In this document: positions 16,721 to 25,254 of the stretch, piece by piece | How the letters are laid out: every line of letters begins with the position of its first letter | Position numbering within the stretch: position 1 is the first letter of the stretch | From: JBFLXN01 sp040755715 [NCBI: Candidatus Edwardsbacteria bacterium] | Lineage (GTDB): Bacteria > Edwardsbacteria > AC1 > JBFLXN01 | Length of the DNA: 31,328 nt | Reading direction: 5' to 3' | NCBI GenBank assembly: GCA_040755715.1 | Contig: JBFLXN010000008.1 | Coordinates: 1-31,328 of the forward strand | Notes under the pieces: model-generated | The model's database searches: none | Seen by the model: only the letters and a program-made list of their open reading frames with translations | What the model was told of the DNA's origin: nothing | Made by a program: the position numbers and the translations under genes

Positions 16721-17503
16721 TTAGGCTACTCTTTCTTCTACCCTCTTTATTTTTTTTGCCTGGCCTGTTTCTGGGTCAATCTCCAATAAGACTGCGTTCA
16801 GCCGTAAATCATTTTTGGCAGGCTCAAATTTACAGGGCATTTGGGTGAGAAATCTCTTGATTACCGCCTCCTTCTCTACGCCGATTACGGAGTCAAATCC
16901 ACCAGTCATTCCAACATCAGTAATATAAGCGGTCCCTTGAGGCAGAATGTGCTCATCAGCTGTTTGCACATGAGTATGAGTGCCAATCACACAGGAGACA
17001 CGTCCATCAAGATACCAGCCCAAAGCCACCTTCTCCGAAGTCACTTCCGCATGCACATCAACGATAATCATCTTCGTCCTGTTCCTAATTCTTTCAATCT
17101 CTCTATCTACTGTCCTAAAAGGACAATCAATCTCTTGAATGAATATTCTACCTTGAATATTAATTACTCCCACCAAAAAACCATTTTTCGTCTTTAGGAC
17201 TGTTGAGCCAAAGCCAGGTACACCTGGAGGGTAATTAGCCGGTCGCAAAATTCTCTCAGAACTATCAAGATGGGAGATAATTTCCTTTTTGTCCCAGAGA
17301 TGATTTCCATTGGTGAGACAATCAACTCCGTAAGTAAAAAGTTCTTGGGCAATTTCTGAGGTGAGTCCAAATCCACCCGCAGCATTCTCAGCATTAGCCA
17401 AGATAAACTCTACTTTGTGTTCTTTGAGAATTAGTGGAAGAAGTAGAGAGACTGTTTTTCTTCCTGGTTTCCCAATAATATCTCCGATAAAAAGAATCTG
17501 CAT
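16721..17503 (-). CDS. ymdB: YmdB-family metallophosphoesterase
   Basis: A 260-residue calcineurin-like phosphodiesterase of the TIGR00282/YmdB type, with a two-metal centre. In Bacillus the homologue hydrolyses 2',3'-cyclic nucleotides and affects RNase Y-dependent gene expression. The metal-binding motifs are present: Asp8 in FIGDIIGKPGRK, NAENAAGG, GNHLWD (Asn-His), VDVHAE, and GTHTHVQTADE with a distal GGFDSVIGV. It lies downstream of rny in the same direction, separated by a 212-base repeat spacer; this rny-ymdB pairing is widely conserved. No strong Shine-Dalgarno is visible before the ATG. A cytoplasmic role in RNA or nucleotide turnover is likely. Confidence 0.93.
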   Translation of the reverse strand: MQILFIGDIIGKPGRKTVSLLLPLILKEHKVEFILANAENAAGGFGLTSEIAQELFTYGVDCLTNGNHLWDKKEIISHLDSSERILRPANYPPGVPGFGSTVLKTKNGFLVGVINIQGRIFIQEIDCPFRTVDREIERIRNRTKMIIVDVHAEVTSEKVALGWYLDGRVSCVIGTHTHVQTADEHILPQGTAYITDVGMTGGFDSVIGVEKEAVIKRFLTQMPCKFEPAKNDLRLNAVLLEIDPETGQAKKIKRVEERVA

Positions 17504-17524
17504 AGAGCTCTATTCCATAAATAA

Positions 17525-17712
17525 TAGTTGGCTCAAAATCAAAAATAAAATATAAAAAATCAAAAATACATACCAAAAGCATAAAAACTAACAGGAATTA
17601 GCCAATATTTTTGTCTCAAGCATTCTACCGCGAAAGGAAAGAAAATAATATTTTTACATTTTGGGGGTTGTGTATTTGATATTTAATTTTTAATTTTTGA
17701 TATTATTTTTGT
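17525..17712 (-). repeat. TCAAAAAT-family palindrome between rny and ymdB
   Basis: Left units (GGCTCAAAATCAAAAATAAAAT, AAAAAATCAAAAATACATACC) are mirrored by right units (TGTGTATTTGATATTTAATTTTTAATTTTTGATATT). It is related to the element at 13204-13328. Nothing else was seen in the spacer. Confidence 0.7.
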
Positions 17713-17715
17713 TAC

Positions 17716-19287
17716 CTATTTGGCGTAACTTACTCCTCTGGTTTCACGAATCACAGTGACTTTGATTTGTCCAGGATATTGAAGTTCGTCTTGTATTTTT
17801 TTAGCAATCTGGTCAGCTAATTCTACGAGGGCGGTATCGCTAATTTCTTCTGGCACCACCATTATTCTTACTTCTCGTCCGGCTTGAATAGCATATGCCT
17901 TTTCCACTCCTTGAAAAGAAGAAGTGAGCTCTTCAAGTTTTTCCATGCGTTTGATATATGTTTCCAGGGTTTCCCGGCGGGCTCCGGGTCTGGCTCCGGA
18001 GATGGCATCAGCAGCCGCAATCAAAACTGAGATTAAAGAGGTAGCTTCCACATCTTCGTGGTGGGCGGCGATCGCATTCTGTAAAGCCAAAGATTCACCG
18101 TATTTTCTCACCAATTCTACACCAATCTGCGCATGAGTTCCCTCTACTGTTTGGTCAACCGCCTTCCCGATATCATGCAATAATCCAGCTCGCTTTGCTA
18201 GAGTAGCATCAAGTTCTAATTCACCCGCCATTGCCGAAGCTAACCAAGCGACTTCCTTACTATGCTGTAAAACATTTTGACCGTAACTCGTGCGGAATTT
18301 TAACTTACCTAAAAGTTTCACTAATTCTGGGTGCAAACCGACTATGCCCAATTCTAAACAGACTCCTTCACCAATTTCTTTAATCCGTTTCTCCAATTCC
18401 TCTCTGGCTTTGCCGACGGTTTCTTCAATACGGGTTGGTTGAATCCGACCATCAGAGATAAGTTTCTCCATAGCTATTTTAGCTATTTCTCGTCTAATTG
18501 GGTCAAACCCTGAGATGACAATGGCTTCGGGGGTGTCATCAATCAACGCTTCTACACCGGTGGCACTTTCAAAAGCTCTAATATTTCGTCCTTCCCGTCC
18601 GATAATTCTTCCTTTCATCTCATCATTAGCCAATGGCACTAGTGTGACTGTAGATTCAGCGGTATGCTCAGAAGCATATCTCTGGACAGCCAAGGTAATG
18701 ATTTCTTTGGCTTCTTTTTCCGCTTGTTCTTTTGCCTTGTCTTTTATTTCTTTGATTAACTGGGCGGATTCCAATCTCGCCTGGGCTTCCAGATTGTCCA
18801 AAAGATGGCGCTTTGCTTCCTCTTGGGTCATTCCAGCAATTTGTTCTAAGCGGATATTTTGTTCAGCCACCAATTTTGTCAGCCTCTCATCCTTGGCTCG
18901 GACTGTTCTCTCTCTATCTTGTAAAATCCGCTCTCTATTTTCCAGTTCTCTTTCTTTTTTGTTTAGAATTTCAATTTTGCGGTCAAGGTGACCCTCTCTT
19001 TCTGTGACTTTTCGTTCTAATTGTTGCAATTCCTGGCGACGGCTTTGGGTCTCCTTTTCAAACTGGGCTTTAGCTTTATACCATTCTTCTTTGGTCTCAA
19101 GAATAGCGGTTTTCTTATAGGTTTCCGCTTCTTTTTGTGCTTCCGCCACGATTCTCTGGGCGGCTTTCTCGGCACTGGCCAAACGGCTTTCGGTCAATCG
19201 TTTGTGCAAAAGATAGCCCAGAACAAACATTCCGCCACTGATTATAACTAAACCTAAAAGAGAATATATAATCAATTGCAAATCCAT
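17716..19287 (-). CDS. rny: Ribonuclease Y
   Basis: Membrane-tethered endoribonuclease that starts mRNA decay. The 523-residue protein has an N-terminal membrane helix ([23 protein letters not shown]). A long charged coiled coil follows (~30-190, rich in E, K, R and Q), then a KH domain with GxxG as GREG in [17 protein letters not shown]. The HD domain has [11 protein letters not shown] as its metal-binding centre, and there is a conserved C-terminal tail ending [15 protein letters not shown]. The start is the ATG whose complement is at 19285-19287, preceded by AGGAGGGGG. A longer in-frame extension upstream comes from repeat DNA and is rejected. Its neighbours, 6S RNA with zapA upstream and ymdB downstream, match the usual context. 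Confidence 0.96.
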   Translation of the reverse strand: MDLQLIIYSLLGLVIISGGMFVLGYLLHKRLTESRLASAEKAAQRIVAEAQKEAETYKKTAILETKEEWYKAKAQFEKETQSRRQELQQLERKVTEREGHLDRKIEILNKKERELENRERILQDRERTVRAKDERLTKLVAEQNIRLEQIAGMTQEEAKRHLLDNLEAQARLESAQLIKEIKDKAKEQAEKEAKEIITLAVQRYASEHTAESTVTLVPLANDEMKGRIIGREGRNIRAFESATGVEALIDDTPEAIVISGFDPIRREIAKIAMEKLISDGRIQPTRIEETVGKAREELEKRIKEIGEGVCLELGIVGLHPELVKLLGKLKFRTSYGQNVLQHSKEVAWLASAMAGELELDATLAKRAGLLHDIGKAVDQTVEGTHAQIGVELVRKYGESLALQNAIAAHHEDVEATSLISVLIAAADAISGARPGARRETLETYIKRMEKLEELTSSFQGVEKAYAIQAGREVRIMVVPEEISDTALVELADQIAKKIQDELQYPGQIKVTVIRETRGVSYAK

Positions 19288-19315
19288 TTTCCCCCTCCTG
19301 TAGCAAGATAGGCCT

Positions 19316-19725
19316 CGTCCCGATTTTATCGGGACTCGGCAAATGCAAATTGTAAATTGTAAAATGCAAAATGTAACCCAATCAGAGTGTTGAAAAAACA
19401 CTTATCCGATGACTCCGAAGAGTCTGAGTATCGGACTCCTTCGGAGAAACCGCAGAGAACACAATTTCATTGCAAAATGTCCGCCAAAGGCGGATCTGCC
19501 TAAGGCATGATAAAATTAGCAATTAGCATTTTAAACTGATAATTTTATATTGCTAATTTTGAATTGAATTCTCTGCGCTCTCTTAAGCCCTCCCTCGGGC
19601 GTCCCGATGAAATCGGGACGGGCGAGCCTGCGGTTAAATCAACACCCTGAATAATTCTGTTTTTAAAATTTTGCACTTTGCAATCTTCATTTTAAAATTC
19701 CTACTACTTGCTACTATTTTTGAAA
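19316..19725 (-). repeat. Nested palindromic repeats between 6S RNA and rny
   Basis: Several repeat families sit inside each other. An outer pair, AAATGCAAATTGTAAATTG against AAAATTTTGCACTTTGCAATC, encloses AAACCGCAGAGAA against TTCTCTGCGC...CTGCGGTT. That pair in turn encloses AAAATTAGCAATTAGCAT against ATATTGCTAATTTTG. Small hairpins CCCGATtttATCGGG and CCCGATgaaATCGGG (near 19319 and 19604) and GTCCGCCaaaGGCGGAT are included. No gene was seen. Confidence 0.75.
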
Positions 19726-19731
19726 ATAAAA

Positions 19732-19920
19732 GTTCCCCGCCACTAAAAAGTGCCGTGTGACAGAAAGTTTTGAACCTATTCTTTAAAAGTGGTGGCCCCC
19801 TTTGCTATTTTAGGCTTCCCACTCAAGGTAGGCTTGCACACCACAGCAAAAGTTGGGTCTCCCTAAGAGTAGGTGTTGGCTCAAAATAACTATTCAGTCA
19901 TCACGAACACGGCAGGGAAC
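19732..19920 (-). ncRNA. ssrS: 6S RNA
   Basis: A ~189-base RNA predicted between zapA and rny, a classic position for 6S RNA, which mimics an open promoter and sequesters sigma70 RNA polymerase. The ends pair as a closing stem (GTTCCCTGCC with GGCGGGGAAC). A second block, GTGTTCGTG, faces CACACGGCAC. The central part shows GAGCCAACACCT and GGTGTGCAAGCC, as in many 6S RNAs, and should fold into the long irregular hairpin with a central bubble. A promoter ends exactly at the predicted first base, and a U-rich stretch follows the 3' end. The function is known from the family, and the identification rests on structure and context. Confidence 0.8.
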
Positions 19921-19926
19921 AATTTA

Positions 19927-19956
19927 ATTTTAATACTTTAGAGTTCTTTTTGTCAA
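19927..19956 (-). promoter_or_regulatory. Promoter of 6S RNA
   Basis: TTGACA (19956-19951), 18 bases, then TAAAAT (19932-19927). The -10 ends six bases before G at 19920, the predicted 5' end of the RNA. Confidence 0.75.
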
Positions 19957-20036
19957 GAAAAAAATGAAGTCGGTCAAAACACACTTTTTCTTAAGAAGAA
20001 CAGATTTGTCCTAAAATCCTAAAAAGTGTAGTTTGC

Positions 20037-20306
20037 CTAATTTTCCTCTAAGCGTCTTAATTTTTCCTCAATGGCTGAGATGGTTTTTTCCTTGGAAATT
20101 CTTTCCTGGTAAAGTTCATCGGCAATATTAAGCGCCGCCAAAATAGCTATCTTTGTTGGTGAAAGTGTCTTGGTTGTTTCCGCAATCTGCCGCATTTTCA
20201 AATCCACAAATTTAGCCACTTCCTGAACATATTCTAAGTCGGCTTCTCCCTTAATATTATATTCATTTCCAAAGATATTCACCTTTATACCTTTACTTAA
20301 AGCCAC
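20037..20306 (-). CDS. zapA: Cell division protein ZapA
   Basis: An 89-residue protein that cross-links FtsZ filaments at the division ring. The N-terminal strand-turn-strand (KVNIFGNEYNIKGEADLEYVQEVAKFVDLKM, residues ~8-38) is the ZapA fold signature. It is followed by a helical dimerisation segment (KIAILAALNIADELYQERISKEKTISAIEEKLRRLEE). The start is GTG at 20306, with AAAGGAGAG upstream. It follows the ZapB-like gene by 58 bases and precedes 6S RNA, an order shared with many bacteria. Confidence 0.93.
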   Translation of the reverse strand: MALSKGIKVNIFGNEYNIKGEADLEYVQEVAKFVDLKMRQIAETTKTLSPTKIAILAALNIADELYQERISKEKTISAIEEKLRRLEEN

Positions 20307-20364
20307 TTTTCTCTCCTTTTATTCTTTTGATTGCCTTTGTCCGTGATGAAGATTCTTTCATTTT

Positions 20365-20619
20365 TTATCCTTCTATTGATTCTAATTTAGAAAGGATTTC
20401 CTCCAACCGTTTTATGGTTTCCTCCTTGGTCTTCTTGAGGGTAAGATTTTCTGCCTCAAGGCTTTCATATTTTTCGCTTTGCTTTTCTCTGAGTTGTATT
20501 TTCTCTCTTAACTCCATATTTTCCTGTTCAAGTTTCTTGAGTTGCTGTTTTAAATCCGAAACCAATTCAATCGTGGTTTGCACTCGTTCTTCTAAAAGGT
20601 CTAAACTTGTCTTTTCCAT
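20365..20619 (-). CDS. Short coiled-coil protein, ZapB-like
   Basis: An 84-residue protein that is almost entirely heptad-repeat coiled coil. It begins MEKTSLDLLEERVQTTIELVSDLKQQLKKLEQEN and continues with further E, K and L-rich heptads to the end. This length, composition and position directly before zapA match ZapB-type division-ring proteins, which bridge ZapA to the chromosome or membrane. Coiled coils give weak homology, so the name is provisional. GGAG lies seven bases before the ATG. The repeat spacer to pheT is 245 bases. Confidence 0.75.
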   Translation of the reverse strand: MEKTSLDLLEERVQTTIELVSDLKQQLKKLEQENMELREKIQLREKQSEKYESLEAENLTLKKTKEETIKRLEEILSKLESIEG

Positions 20620-20639
20620 TTTTTTCTCCTACCAGTGTC

Positions 20640-20850
20640 AAATTCAACCACGAAGACACGAAGTCACATTTTTGGGTAAAATGTGTTATATGAAATGTGT
20701 GTTGACTATGGACTATGGTCTGTGGACTATCTCTTTCGTGTTAATTCTCCGCTTAACTTACGGCGCCTGCCCGCCCACCGACTTGTCCGCCGTCAGTTTG
20801 GCGGGAGCATCCTGGGGCAAGCGGGAATTCGCCGTGTCTTAAGGCGAAGT
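20640..20850 (-). repeat. Composite repeat between pheT and the ZapB-like gene
   Basis: CCACGAAGACACGAAG, ATGTGTTATATGAAATGTG, tandem GACTATGGACTATGG-type units (about 20703-20730) and a GC-rich cassette of the GCCGTCAGTTTGGCGGG kind follow one another. A reading frame on the plus strand across it is not a gene. Confidence 0.6.
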
Positions 20851-20864
20851 GGCTCCATTTTACC

Positions 20865-22973
20865 TTACCGTGCGCGTCGTTTCGCCCCTATTTCTTCCTC
20901 CAAATGAGTCAGGATTTCTTGCTCCAGAGAATGGACTTCTTCTTCAGTCAGGGTTCTATCCTCAGCTTTATAAAAGATAGAAAAGCCTAATCCCTTATTT
21001 CCCCGGGGAATCTGTTCTCCTTGATAAAGGTCAAAGAGTTCTACTTTTTCTATCCATTTTCTCTTTCCAGTCTTTTGGATTATTTCAACGATCTTCTGAC
21101 TTTCAATAGTTTGTGGGACAAGGAGGGCTAAATCTCTTCTAATCGCTAGAAATTTAGGCAGAGGCTTGTATTCTTTTTTCAAAGAGATATACTTCAATAA
21201 GAATTCAAAATCAAGTTCAAAGACAAAAACCGGTCCTTTTAAATCATACTCTTTGTAAAGTGATAGATTTAGCTCTCCTCCATAACCCAACAAATTATTA
21301 TTCAGCCAAATCGTGATTCCTTTTGCGGAACATAGTTTCTCAAGGTTGGCCTGCCTCATCTGGAAAATTTCAACTCCTATTGAGGTGAGAAATGTCTGGA
21401 TTAATCCTTTTAGAGCAAAGAAGTCAAATGTTTTGATGCCATCCTGCCAATGGTGCGGTTTTTCTAATCCGCTGACGACTCCGGCTAAAGAAAGTCTTTC
21501 CTGAAAATCTCTCTTTTCAGACTTAGACTCATAGATTTTGCCAAGTTCAAAAATCCGCACATCTGAAATCTGATGATTTTGATTATAAGATAATATTTCT
21601 AAGAGATTAGGTAACAGCCGAAGACGCAAAGTAGAGATTTCTAAAGAAAGTGGATTTTTCAAAGTAACCGCTTCAAAGGTGTTAGAAAATTCTTTTTGGG
21701 CTGAGGGTGACATAAAACTCAAAGTATACACTTCTGTTAACCCCAGGGCGTTTAAAATCTCTTTAACTTTGGCGATGATTTTTTCTTTCTCACTTTTTTG
21801 TCCACCGGTTTTCTGGCAAACAGGTAGACAAAAGCCGCTTTCAATCTTATCATAGCCGTGAACTCTGGCGATTTCTTCTATTAAGTCAATTTCTTCCTTT
21901 ATGTCCAAACGAAAAGATGGAATTCCCACCTCCAATATTTCCTCCAAAATTGGGGTCTCAGCGGAATGCATCGTTACCGTAAATCCTAATCTCTCCAAAA
22001 TTTGACAAACCTCTTCCCGGCTAAGTTTTATTCCTAAAATTTTGTTGATTCTCTCTGGTCTGAGATTGAGTTCAAGGAGTGGTGGTTCATTAGAAAAAAC
22101 ATCCAGATAACCCTGGCAAATCTTCCCGCCACCCAAAGAGCGAATCATTTCAGCCGCCCGGTTCAAGGCTATCGGAATATTTCCCAATATGGTTCCTCGT
22201 TCAAAGCGATAAGAAGCCTCAGTCTTCAGTTGCAAAAATCTGCTTCCTCTGTGAATGACCGTAGGATTGAAATAGGCACTTTCTAGGAGAATATCCTCAG
22301 TAGTTTCACCGACTTCACTTTCCAACCCGCCCATAATTCCAGCCAGAGCCACCGGCTTCTCCGCATCAGCGATTACTAAAATTTCTTCGCTAGAGCCCAA
22401 TCTATTGGGAGACGATAGATTCCTCTCTAAGCCATCTAAGGTTGTGATTTTTTCGTTTGGTTTAGCTCTTCTAACTACAATGCGTCTTTCTTTTAACCTA
22501 TTAAAATCAAAGGCGTGGAGTGGATGCCCCATTTCCATTAAGACGAAGTTAGTGGCATCAACTACATTGTTCACCGGCCGCAGTCCTACTGATTCAATTC
22601 TTCTTTTTAGCCAGTCAGGCGAGGGTGCAATTTTCACTCCCAAAATAACCCTGGCACTATAGCGAGGGCAGGCTTGAGAATCCTCAACCAAAACCTCGGT
22701 AACTTCTTCAATTTTGTAATTACCTTCCACAACTTTGTTTTGAGGAAGAAAAGCTTTGGCTCCTGTAACAGTGGCAATTTCCCGGGCAATTCCCAGATGG
22801 CTCAAACAGTCAGGACGGTTCGGAGTAATCTTCAGGTCTAAAATATAGTCTTCTCCCTCTTGTTTAAACAATTCTTCAACTTCAAAACCGAGCATAGTCA
22901 ATTTTCCCGCTAGCTCTTGAGGAGAGAGGGTAAAACTCACGAATTCTTTTAGCCAGTTATAACTTATTTTCAT
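20865..22973 (-). CDS. pheT: Phenylalanyl-tRNA synthetase beta subunit lacking the EMAP domain
   Basis: Beta subunit of the alpha2-beta2 enzyme that charges tRNA-Phe. The N-terminus MKISYNWLKEFVSF is normal. After GFEVEELF the protein goes straight to DYILDLKITPNRPDCLSHLGIAREIA. The ~100-residue OB-fold (EMAP/Trbp111-like) tRNA-binding domain usually found there is missing, which explains the 702 residues instead of about 790-800. The B3/B4 editing region (RYSARVILGV...VDATNFVLMEMGHPLHAFD), B5, the catalytic-like core and the C-terminal FDX-ACB anticodon domain (PLPKFLAIRRDLALLV to the end) are present. The missing part looks like a clean domain loss, not a frameshift. The start codon has no Shine-Dalgarno, only a repeat upstream. 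Confidence 0.95.
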   Translation of the reverse strand: MKISYNWLKEFVSFTLSPQELAGKLTMLGFEVEELFKQEGEDYILDLKITPNRPDCLSHLGIAREIATVTGAKAFLPQNKVVEGNYKIEEVTEVLVEDSQACPRYSARVILGVKIAPSPDWLKRRIESVGLRPVNNVVDATNFVLMEMGHPLHAFDFNRLKERRIVVRRAKPNEKITTLDGLERNLSSPNRLGSSEEILVIADAEKPVALAGIMGGLESEVGETTEDILLESAYFNPTVIHRGSRFLQLKTEASYRFERGTILGNIPIALNRAAEMIRSLGGGKICQGYLDVFSNEPPLLELNLRPERINKILGIKLSREEVCQILERLGFTVTMHSAETPILEEILEVGIPSFRLDIKEEIDLIEEIARVHGYDKIESGFCLPVCQKTGGQKSEKEKIIAKVKEILNALGLTEVYTLSFMSPSAQKEFSNTFEAVTLKNPLSLEISTLRLRLLPNLLEILSYNQNHQISDVRIFELGKIYESKSEKRDFQERLSLAGVVSGLEKPHHWQDGIKTFDFFALKGLIQTFLTSIGVEIFQMRQANLEKLCSAKGITIWLNNNLLGYGGELNLSLYKEYDLKGPVFVFELDFEFLLKYISLKKEYKPLPKFLAIRRDLALLVPQTIESQKIVEIIQKTGKRKWIEKVELFDLYQGEQIPRGNKGLGFSIFYKAEDRTLTEEEVHSLEQEILTHLEEEIGAKRRAR

Positions 22974-22975
22974 AT

Positions 22976-23032
22976 TTTAGTTTTTGGTTTTTAGTTGGTG
23001 GTTTTTAGACTAACAACTAACAACTAATTACT
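22976..23032 (-). repeat. TAGTTGGT/ACTAACAACTAA repeat between pheS and pheT
   Basis: TTTTTAGTTGGTGGTTTTTAG is faced by ACTAACAACTAACAACTAA. The 61-base gap consists almost entirely of this element. Confidence 0.6.
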
Positions 23033-23034
23033 AT

Positions 23035-24063
23035 TCAGAATTGTGCCAGAAACCTCAAATCATTCTCATAAAAAAGTCTGATGTCATCAATGCCAAATTT
23101 TAACATAGCAATTCTTTCTACTCCCATTCCGAAGGCAAACCCACTGACCTCTTCAGGATCGTATCCAACATTGCGGAAGACTTGGGGGTGAACCATCCCT
23201 GCTCCGGAAATCTCCATCCATCCGGTGTTTTGGCAACTGCGGCAGCCTTTGCCACCACAAATAATACAGGAAAAATCATATTCTGCCGAGGGTTCAGTGA
23301 ATGGGAAAAAATGTGGTCGGAAACGCACCCTCACTTCTTCACCCAAAATTGCTCTGGCAAAAGCTATCAAGGTGGCTTTTAAATCGGCGAAGGTTACATT
23401 TTTATCAACATAGAGTCCCTCTACTTGATGGAACATCGGCAAGTGTGAGGCATCAATGGCATCACGGCGATAGCATCGGCCAGGGGCAATGATGCGCACC
23501 GGCGGCTTTTGTCTCTCCATCACTCGGATTTGTACCGGTGAAGTCTGGGTGCGCAGTAAAATTTCATCAGTAATATAGAATGTATCCTGCTCATCTCTGG
23601 CCGGATGGTCTTTGGGTGTGTTAAGGGCTTCAAAATTGTAATATTCTGTTTCAATGTCTGGCCCTTCAGCCACCGAAAATCCCATCCCTAAAAAGATTTC
23701 TACAATTTCATCAAGGACTTGAGTAAGTGGATGTCTCTTCCCCAAAAAAATTTTTTTCCCAGGAAGTGTAATATCTATCGCTTCTTTTAGTCTCTCCTCC
23801 TCTTGCTTTTTTTCTAAGATAATCCTTCGCTCCTGGAGTTGTTTAGTAAATTTTTCTTTGACCTCATTAGCCAATTTACCAATAATTCGCCTTTTATCAA
23901 GAGGAAGAGTTCCTAATTGATGAAGAATCTCAATCAAGGAAGATTTTCTACCCAAATATTTGACTCGCAGTCCTTCCAAAGCGTTGAGGTCCGAAGCTTC
24001 AAGAATTTCTCTTTCAGCCTCGTGGGATAGATTCCTAAGCGTTTCTTCCATAACAGTTACCAA
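23035..24063 (-). CDS. pheS: Phenylalanyl-tRNA synthetase alpha subunit
   Basis: Catalytic subunit of PheRS, 342 residues. An N-terminal coiled coil (residues ~5-95) contains LRVKYLGRKSSLIEIL. The class II core follows, with the HPLTQVLDEIVEIFLGMGFSVAEGPDIE motif 1 region, TQTSPVQIRVMERQKPPVRIIAPGRCYRRD motif 2, and GFAFGMGVERIAMLKFGIDDIR motif 3. The extra CIICGGKGCRSCQNTGW cysteine cluster seen in many bacterial PheS is present. The start is probably TTG at 24063, because GGGGAGG lies six bases upstream; ATG 24051 would have spacing that is too long. pheT follows after 61 bases. Confidence 0.96.
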   Translation of the reverse strand: MVTVMEETLRNLSHEAEREILEASDLNALEGLRVKYLGRKSSLIEILHQLGTLPLDKRRIIGKLANEVKEKFTKQLQERRIILEKKQEEERLKEAIDITLPGKKIFLGKRHPLTQVLDEIVEIFLGMGFSVAEGPDIETEYYNFEALNTPKDHPARDEQDTFYITDEILLRTQTSPVQIRVMERQKPPVRIIAPGRCYRRDAIDASHLPMFHQVEGLYVDKNVTFADLKATLIAFARAILGEEVRVRFRPHFFPFTEPSAEYDFSCIICGGKGCRSCQNTGWMEISGAGMVHPQVFRNVGYDPEEVSGFAFGMGVERIAMLKFGIDDIRLFYENDLRFLAQF

Positions 24064-24109
24064 GATAAGCCTCCCCTGGTTTTCATCGGAGTTGGCGGTG
24101 GCGGGTATT

Positions 24110-24187
24110 TAGTTAATTGGGTTTGTTGAGTTCGTTGGGTTTTAGTAACCCGATAAACTCAACAAACTGTGTAAACCCAATAAACTT
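24110..24187 (-). repeat. GGGTTTGTT-family palindrome downstream of rplT
   Basis: GGGTTTGTTGAGTTCGTTGG is mirrored by AAACTCAACAAACTGTG and AAACCCAATAAAC. A second member lies at 24712-24768, so one copy flanks each side of rplT. The remaining bases to 24292 hold a GC-rich CCCAGTCCC/GGGACTG hairpin and CTACTTGCTACT, a string also seen near 19702. Confidence 0.75.
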
Positions 24188-24292
24188 ACCCTTTTCTCGC
24201 TACTTCTGGGACTGTCAGGCCCAGTCCCTGCTGAGCCCAGAGGGAGCAAGGCTTGCCTCTCTCTACTTGCTACTGTTTCATCAAAATGCACC

Positions 24293-24661
24293 TCAGTTCG
24301 TTGGACTCTGAATAGCTGCTTTTGCCTGCTCAACCAATTTGGCAAAGGCAATTGGGTCTTTTACGGCTAAATCTGCCAGAAGTTTGCGATTGATGATGAC
24401 ATTAGCCGCCTTTAAGCCAGCAATGAAAGTCTTGTAGGGTAATCCATTCAATCTACAAGCAGCATTGATGCGGATAATCCAGAGTCGGCGAAAGTCTCTC
24501 TTGCGCCTTCTCCGGTCCCGATAGGCGAACTGCAGAGCCCGCATCATACTTTCTTTAGCACTGCGGTAGAGGCGATGCTTGCCACCCCAGAATCCTTTTA
24601 CCCTTTTGAAAATTTTCCGCTTCTGTTTCCTACTGGCAACAACTGTTTTCACTCTAGCCAT
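24293..24661 (-). CDS. rplT: 50S ribosomal protein L20 (bL20)
   Basis: A 122-residue ribosomal protein that binds 23S rRNA early in 50S assembly. It begins MARVKTVVASRKQKRKIFKRVKGFWGG and has the family block RLWIIRINAACRLNGLPYKTFIAGLKAA. The ATG has AGGAGG upstream. In other bacteria L20 represses its own operon. No L20 leader could be made out here, and rpmI is separated by a repeat-containing 142-base spacer. Confidence 0.97.
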   Translation of the reverse strand: MARVKTVVASRKQKRKIFKRVKGFWGGKHRLYRSAKESMMRALQFAYRDRRRRKRDFRRLWIIRINAACRLNGLPYKTFIAGLKAANVIINRKLLADLAVKDPIAFAKLVEQAKAAIQSPTN

Positions 24662-24711
24662 TCCTTCCTCCTAGCATAATGTTCACTGCAAAGACATCAT
24701 TGTATAATTAA

Positions 24712-24768
24712 GTTTATTGAGTTTGTCGGGTTTGTTGGGTTTAACTCAACAAACCAAGTAAACCCTAT
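24712..24768 (-). repeat. GGGTTTGTT-family repeat upstream of rplT
   Basis: GTTTATTGAGTTTGTCGGG and TTTGTTGGGTTTAACTCAAC are followed by mirrored AACAAACC...GTAAACCC. It is the second copy flanking rplT. Confidence 0.7.
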
Positions 24769-24803
24769 GCGCCTCCGCGGTGAGTCTTAGAGAATGTCTT
24801 AAA

Positions 24804-24995
24804 TTACGGTAGCAACCGCTTGATTCTCTTTGTATCTGTTAGGTCAATCACGGACGAGCGGCACAAGGCTCTCTTTCGCTTGCGAGACTTGTCAGTCAAG
24901 AGATGACTCTTGGCGGCTTTGTATCTTTTGATTTTTCCGGTGGCTGTTCTCTTAAACCTTTTCGCTGCTGATTTATTGGTTTTTATTTTTGGCAT
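24804..24995 (-). CDS. rpmI: 50S ribosomal protein L35 (bL35)
   Basis: A 63-residue basic protein of the large ribosomal subunit. [24 protein letters not shown] is the family N-terminus, and [17 protein letters not shown] the middle. It starts at ATG with AGGACAGGGAGC upstream. It sits between infC and rplT as in most bacteria, but 532 bases of repeat DNA separate it from infC. Confidence 0.97.
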   Translation of the reverse strand: MPKIKTNKSAAKRFKRTATGKIKRYKAAKSHLLTDKSRKRKRALCRSSVIDLTDTKRIKRLLP

Positions 24996-24999
24996 TGCT

Positions 25000-25160
25000 C
25001 CCTGTCCTCTTTAGAATGTCTCTATCTATCAGTGTATTATGACATACAGGATGTTGATTTAACCACAAAGACCACCCGCTTCGCCGAGCAGGACAGTCTG
25101 GCTCTGCCCAGCGAGGCGAGCAGAGAGCACAAAGAATTCAATTCAAGATATTAGCCACAG
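25000..25160 (-). other. infC-rpmI spacer, first part: no gene seen
   Basis: This part of the 532-base spacer contains the rpmI ribosome-binding region, AACCACAAAGACCAC and CCGCTTCGCCGAGCAGG...CCCAGCGAGGCGAGCAG inverted segments, and ends at a TTAGCCACAG repeat end. No open frame, tRNA or riboswitch was recognised. Confidence 0.6.
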
Positions 25161-25161
25161 A

Positions 25162-25252
25162 TTAACCCCGTTAGAAATCTTCTCTAACTTACATTTTGCA
25201 AGTTTAGTCTTGGAATTTTCCCATACTTTTTGGTAATTTCTAACGGGGTTAA
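25162..25252 (-). repeat. 91-bp element with perfect 17-bp terminal inverted repeats
   Basis: TTAACCCCGTTAGAAAT (25162-25178) is the exact reverse complement of 25236-25252. An inner imperfect hairpin, CTAACTT...AAGTTTAG, lies at 25185-25208. It looks like a small non-autonomous element or a structured insertion. Confidence 0.8.
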
Positions 25253-25254
25253 CC

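Noticed and set aside
16577-16789. 70-codon plus-strand frame after lolC
   Set aside because: It is translated from the GTAATCG repeat and the antisense of ymdB.
19288-19401. N-terminal extension of RNase Y
   Set aside because: The extra residues come from repeat DNA and would place residues before the usual membrane helix; the ATG ending at 19287 has AGGAGGGGG.
20327-20842. 171-codon plus-strand frame over the ZapB-like gene and the spacer before it
   Set aside because: It is mostly antisense to a plausible coiled-coil gene and runs into repeat DNA; composition is rich in Ser, Phe and Cys without any recognisable domain.
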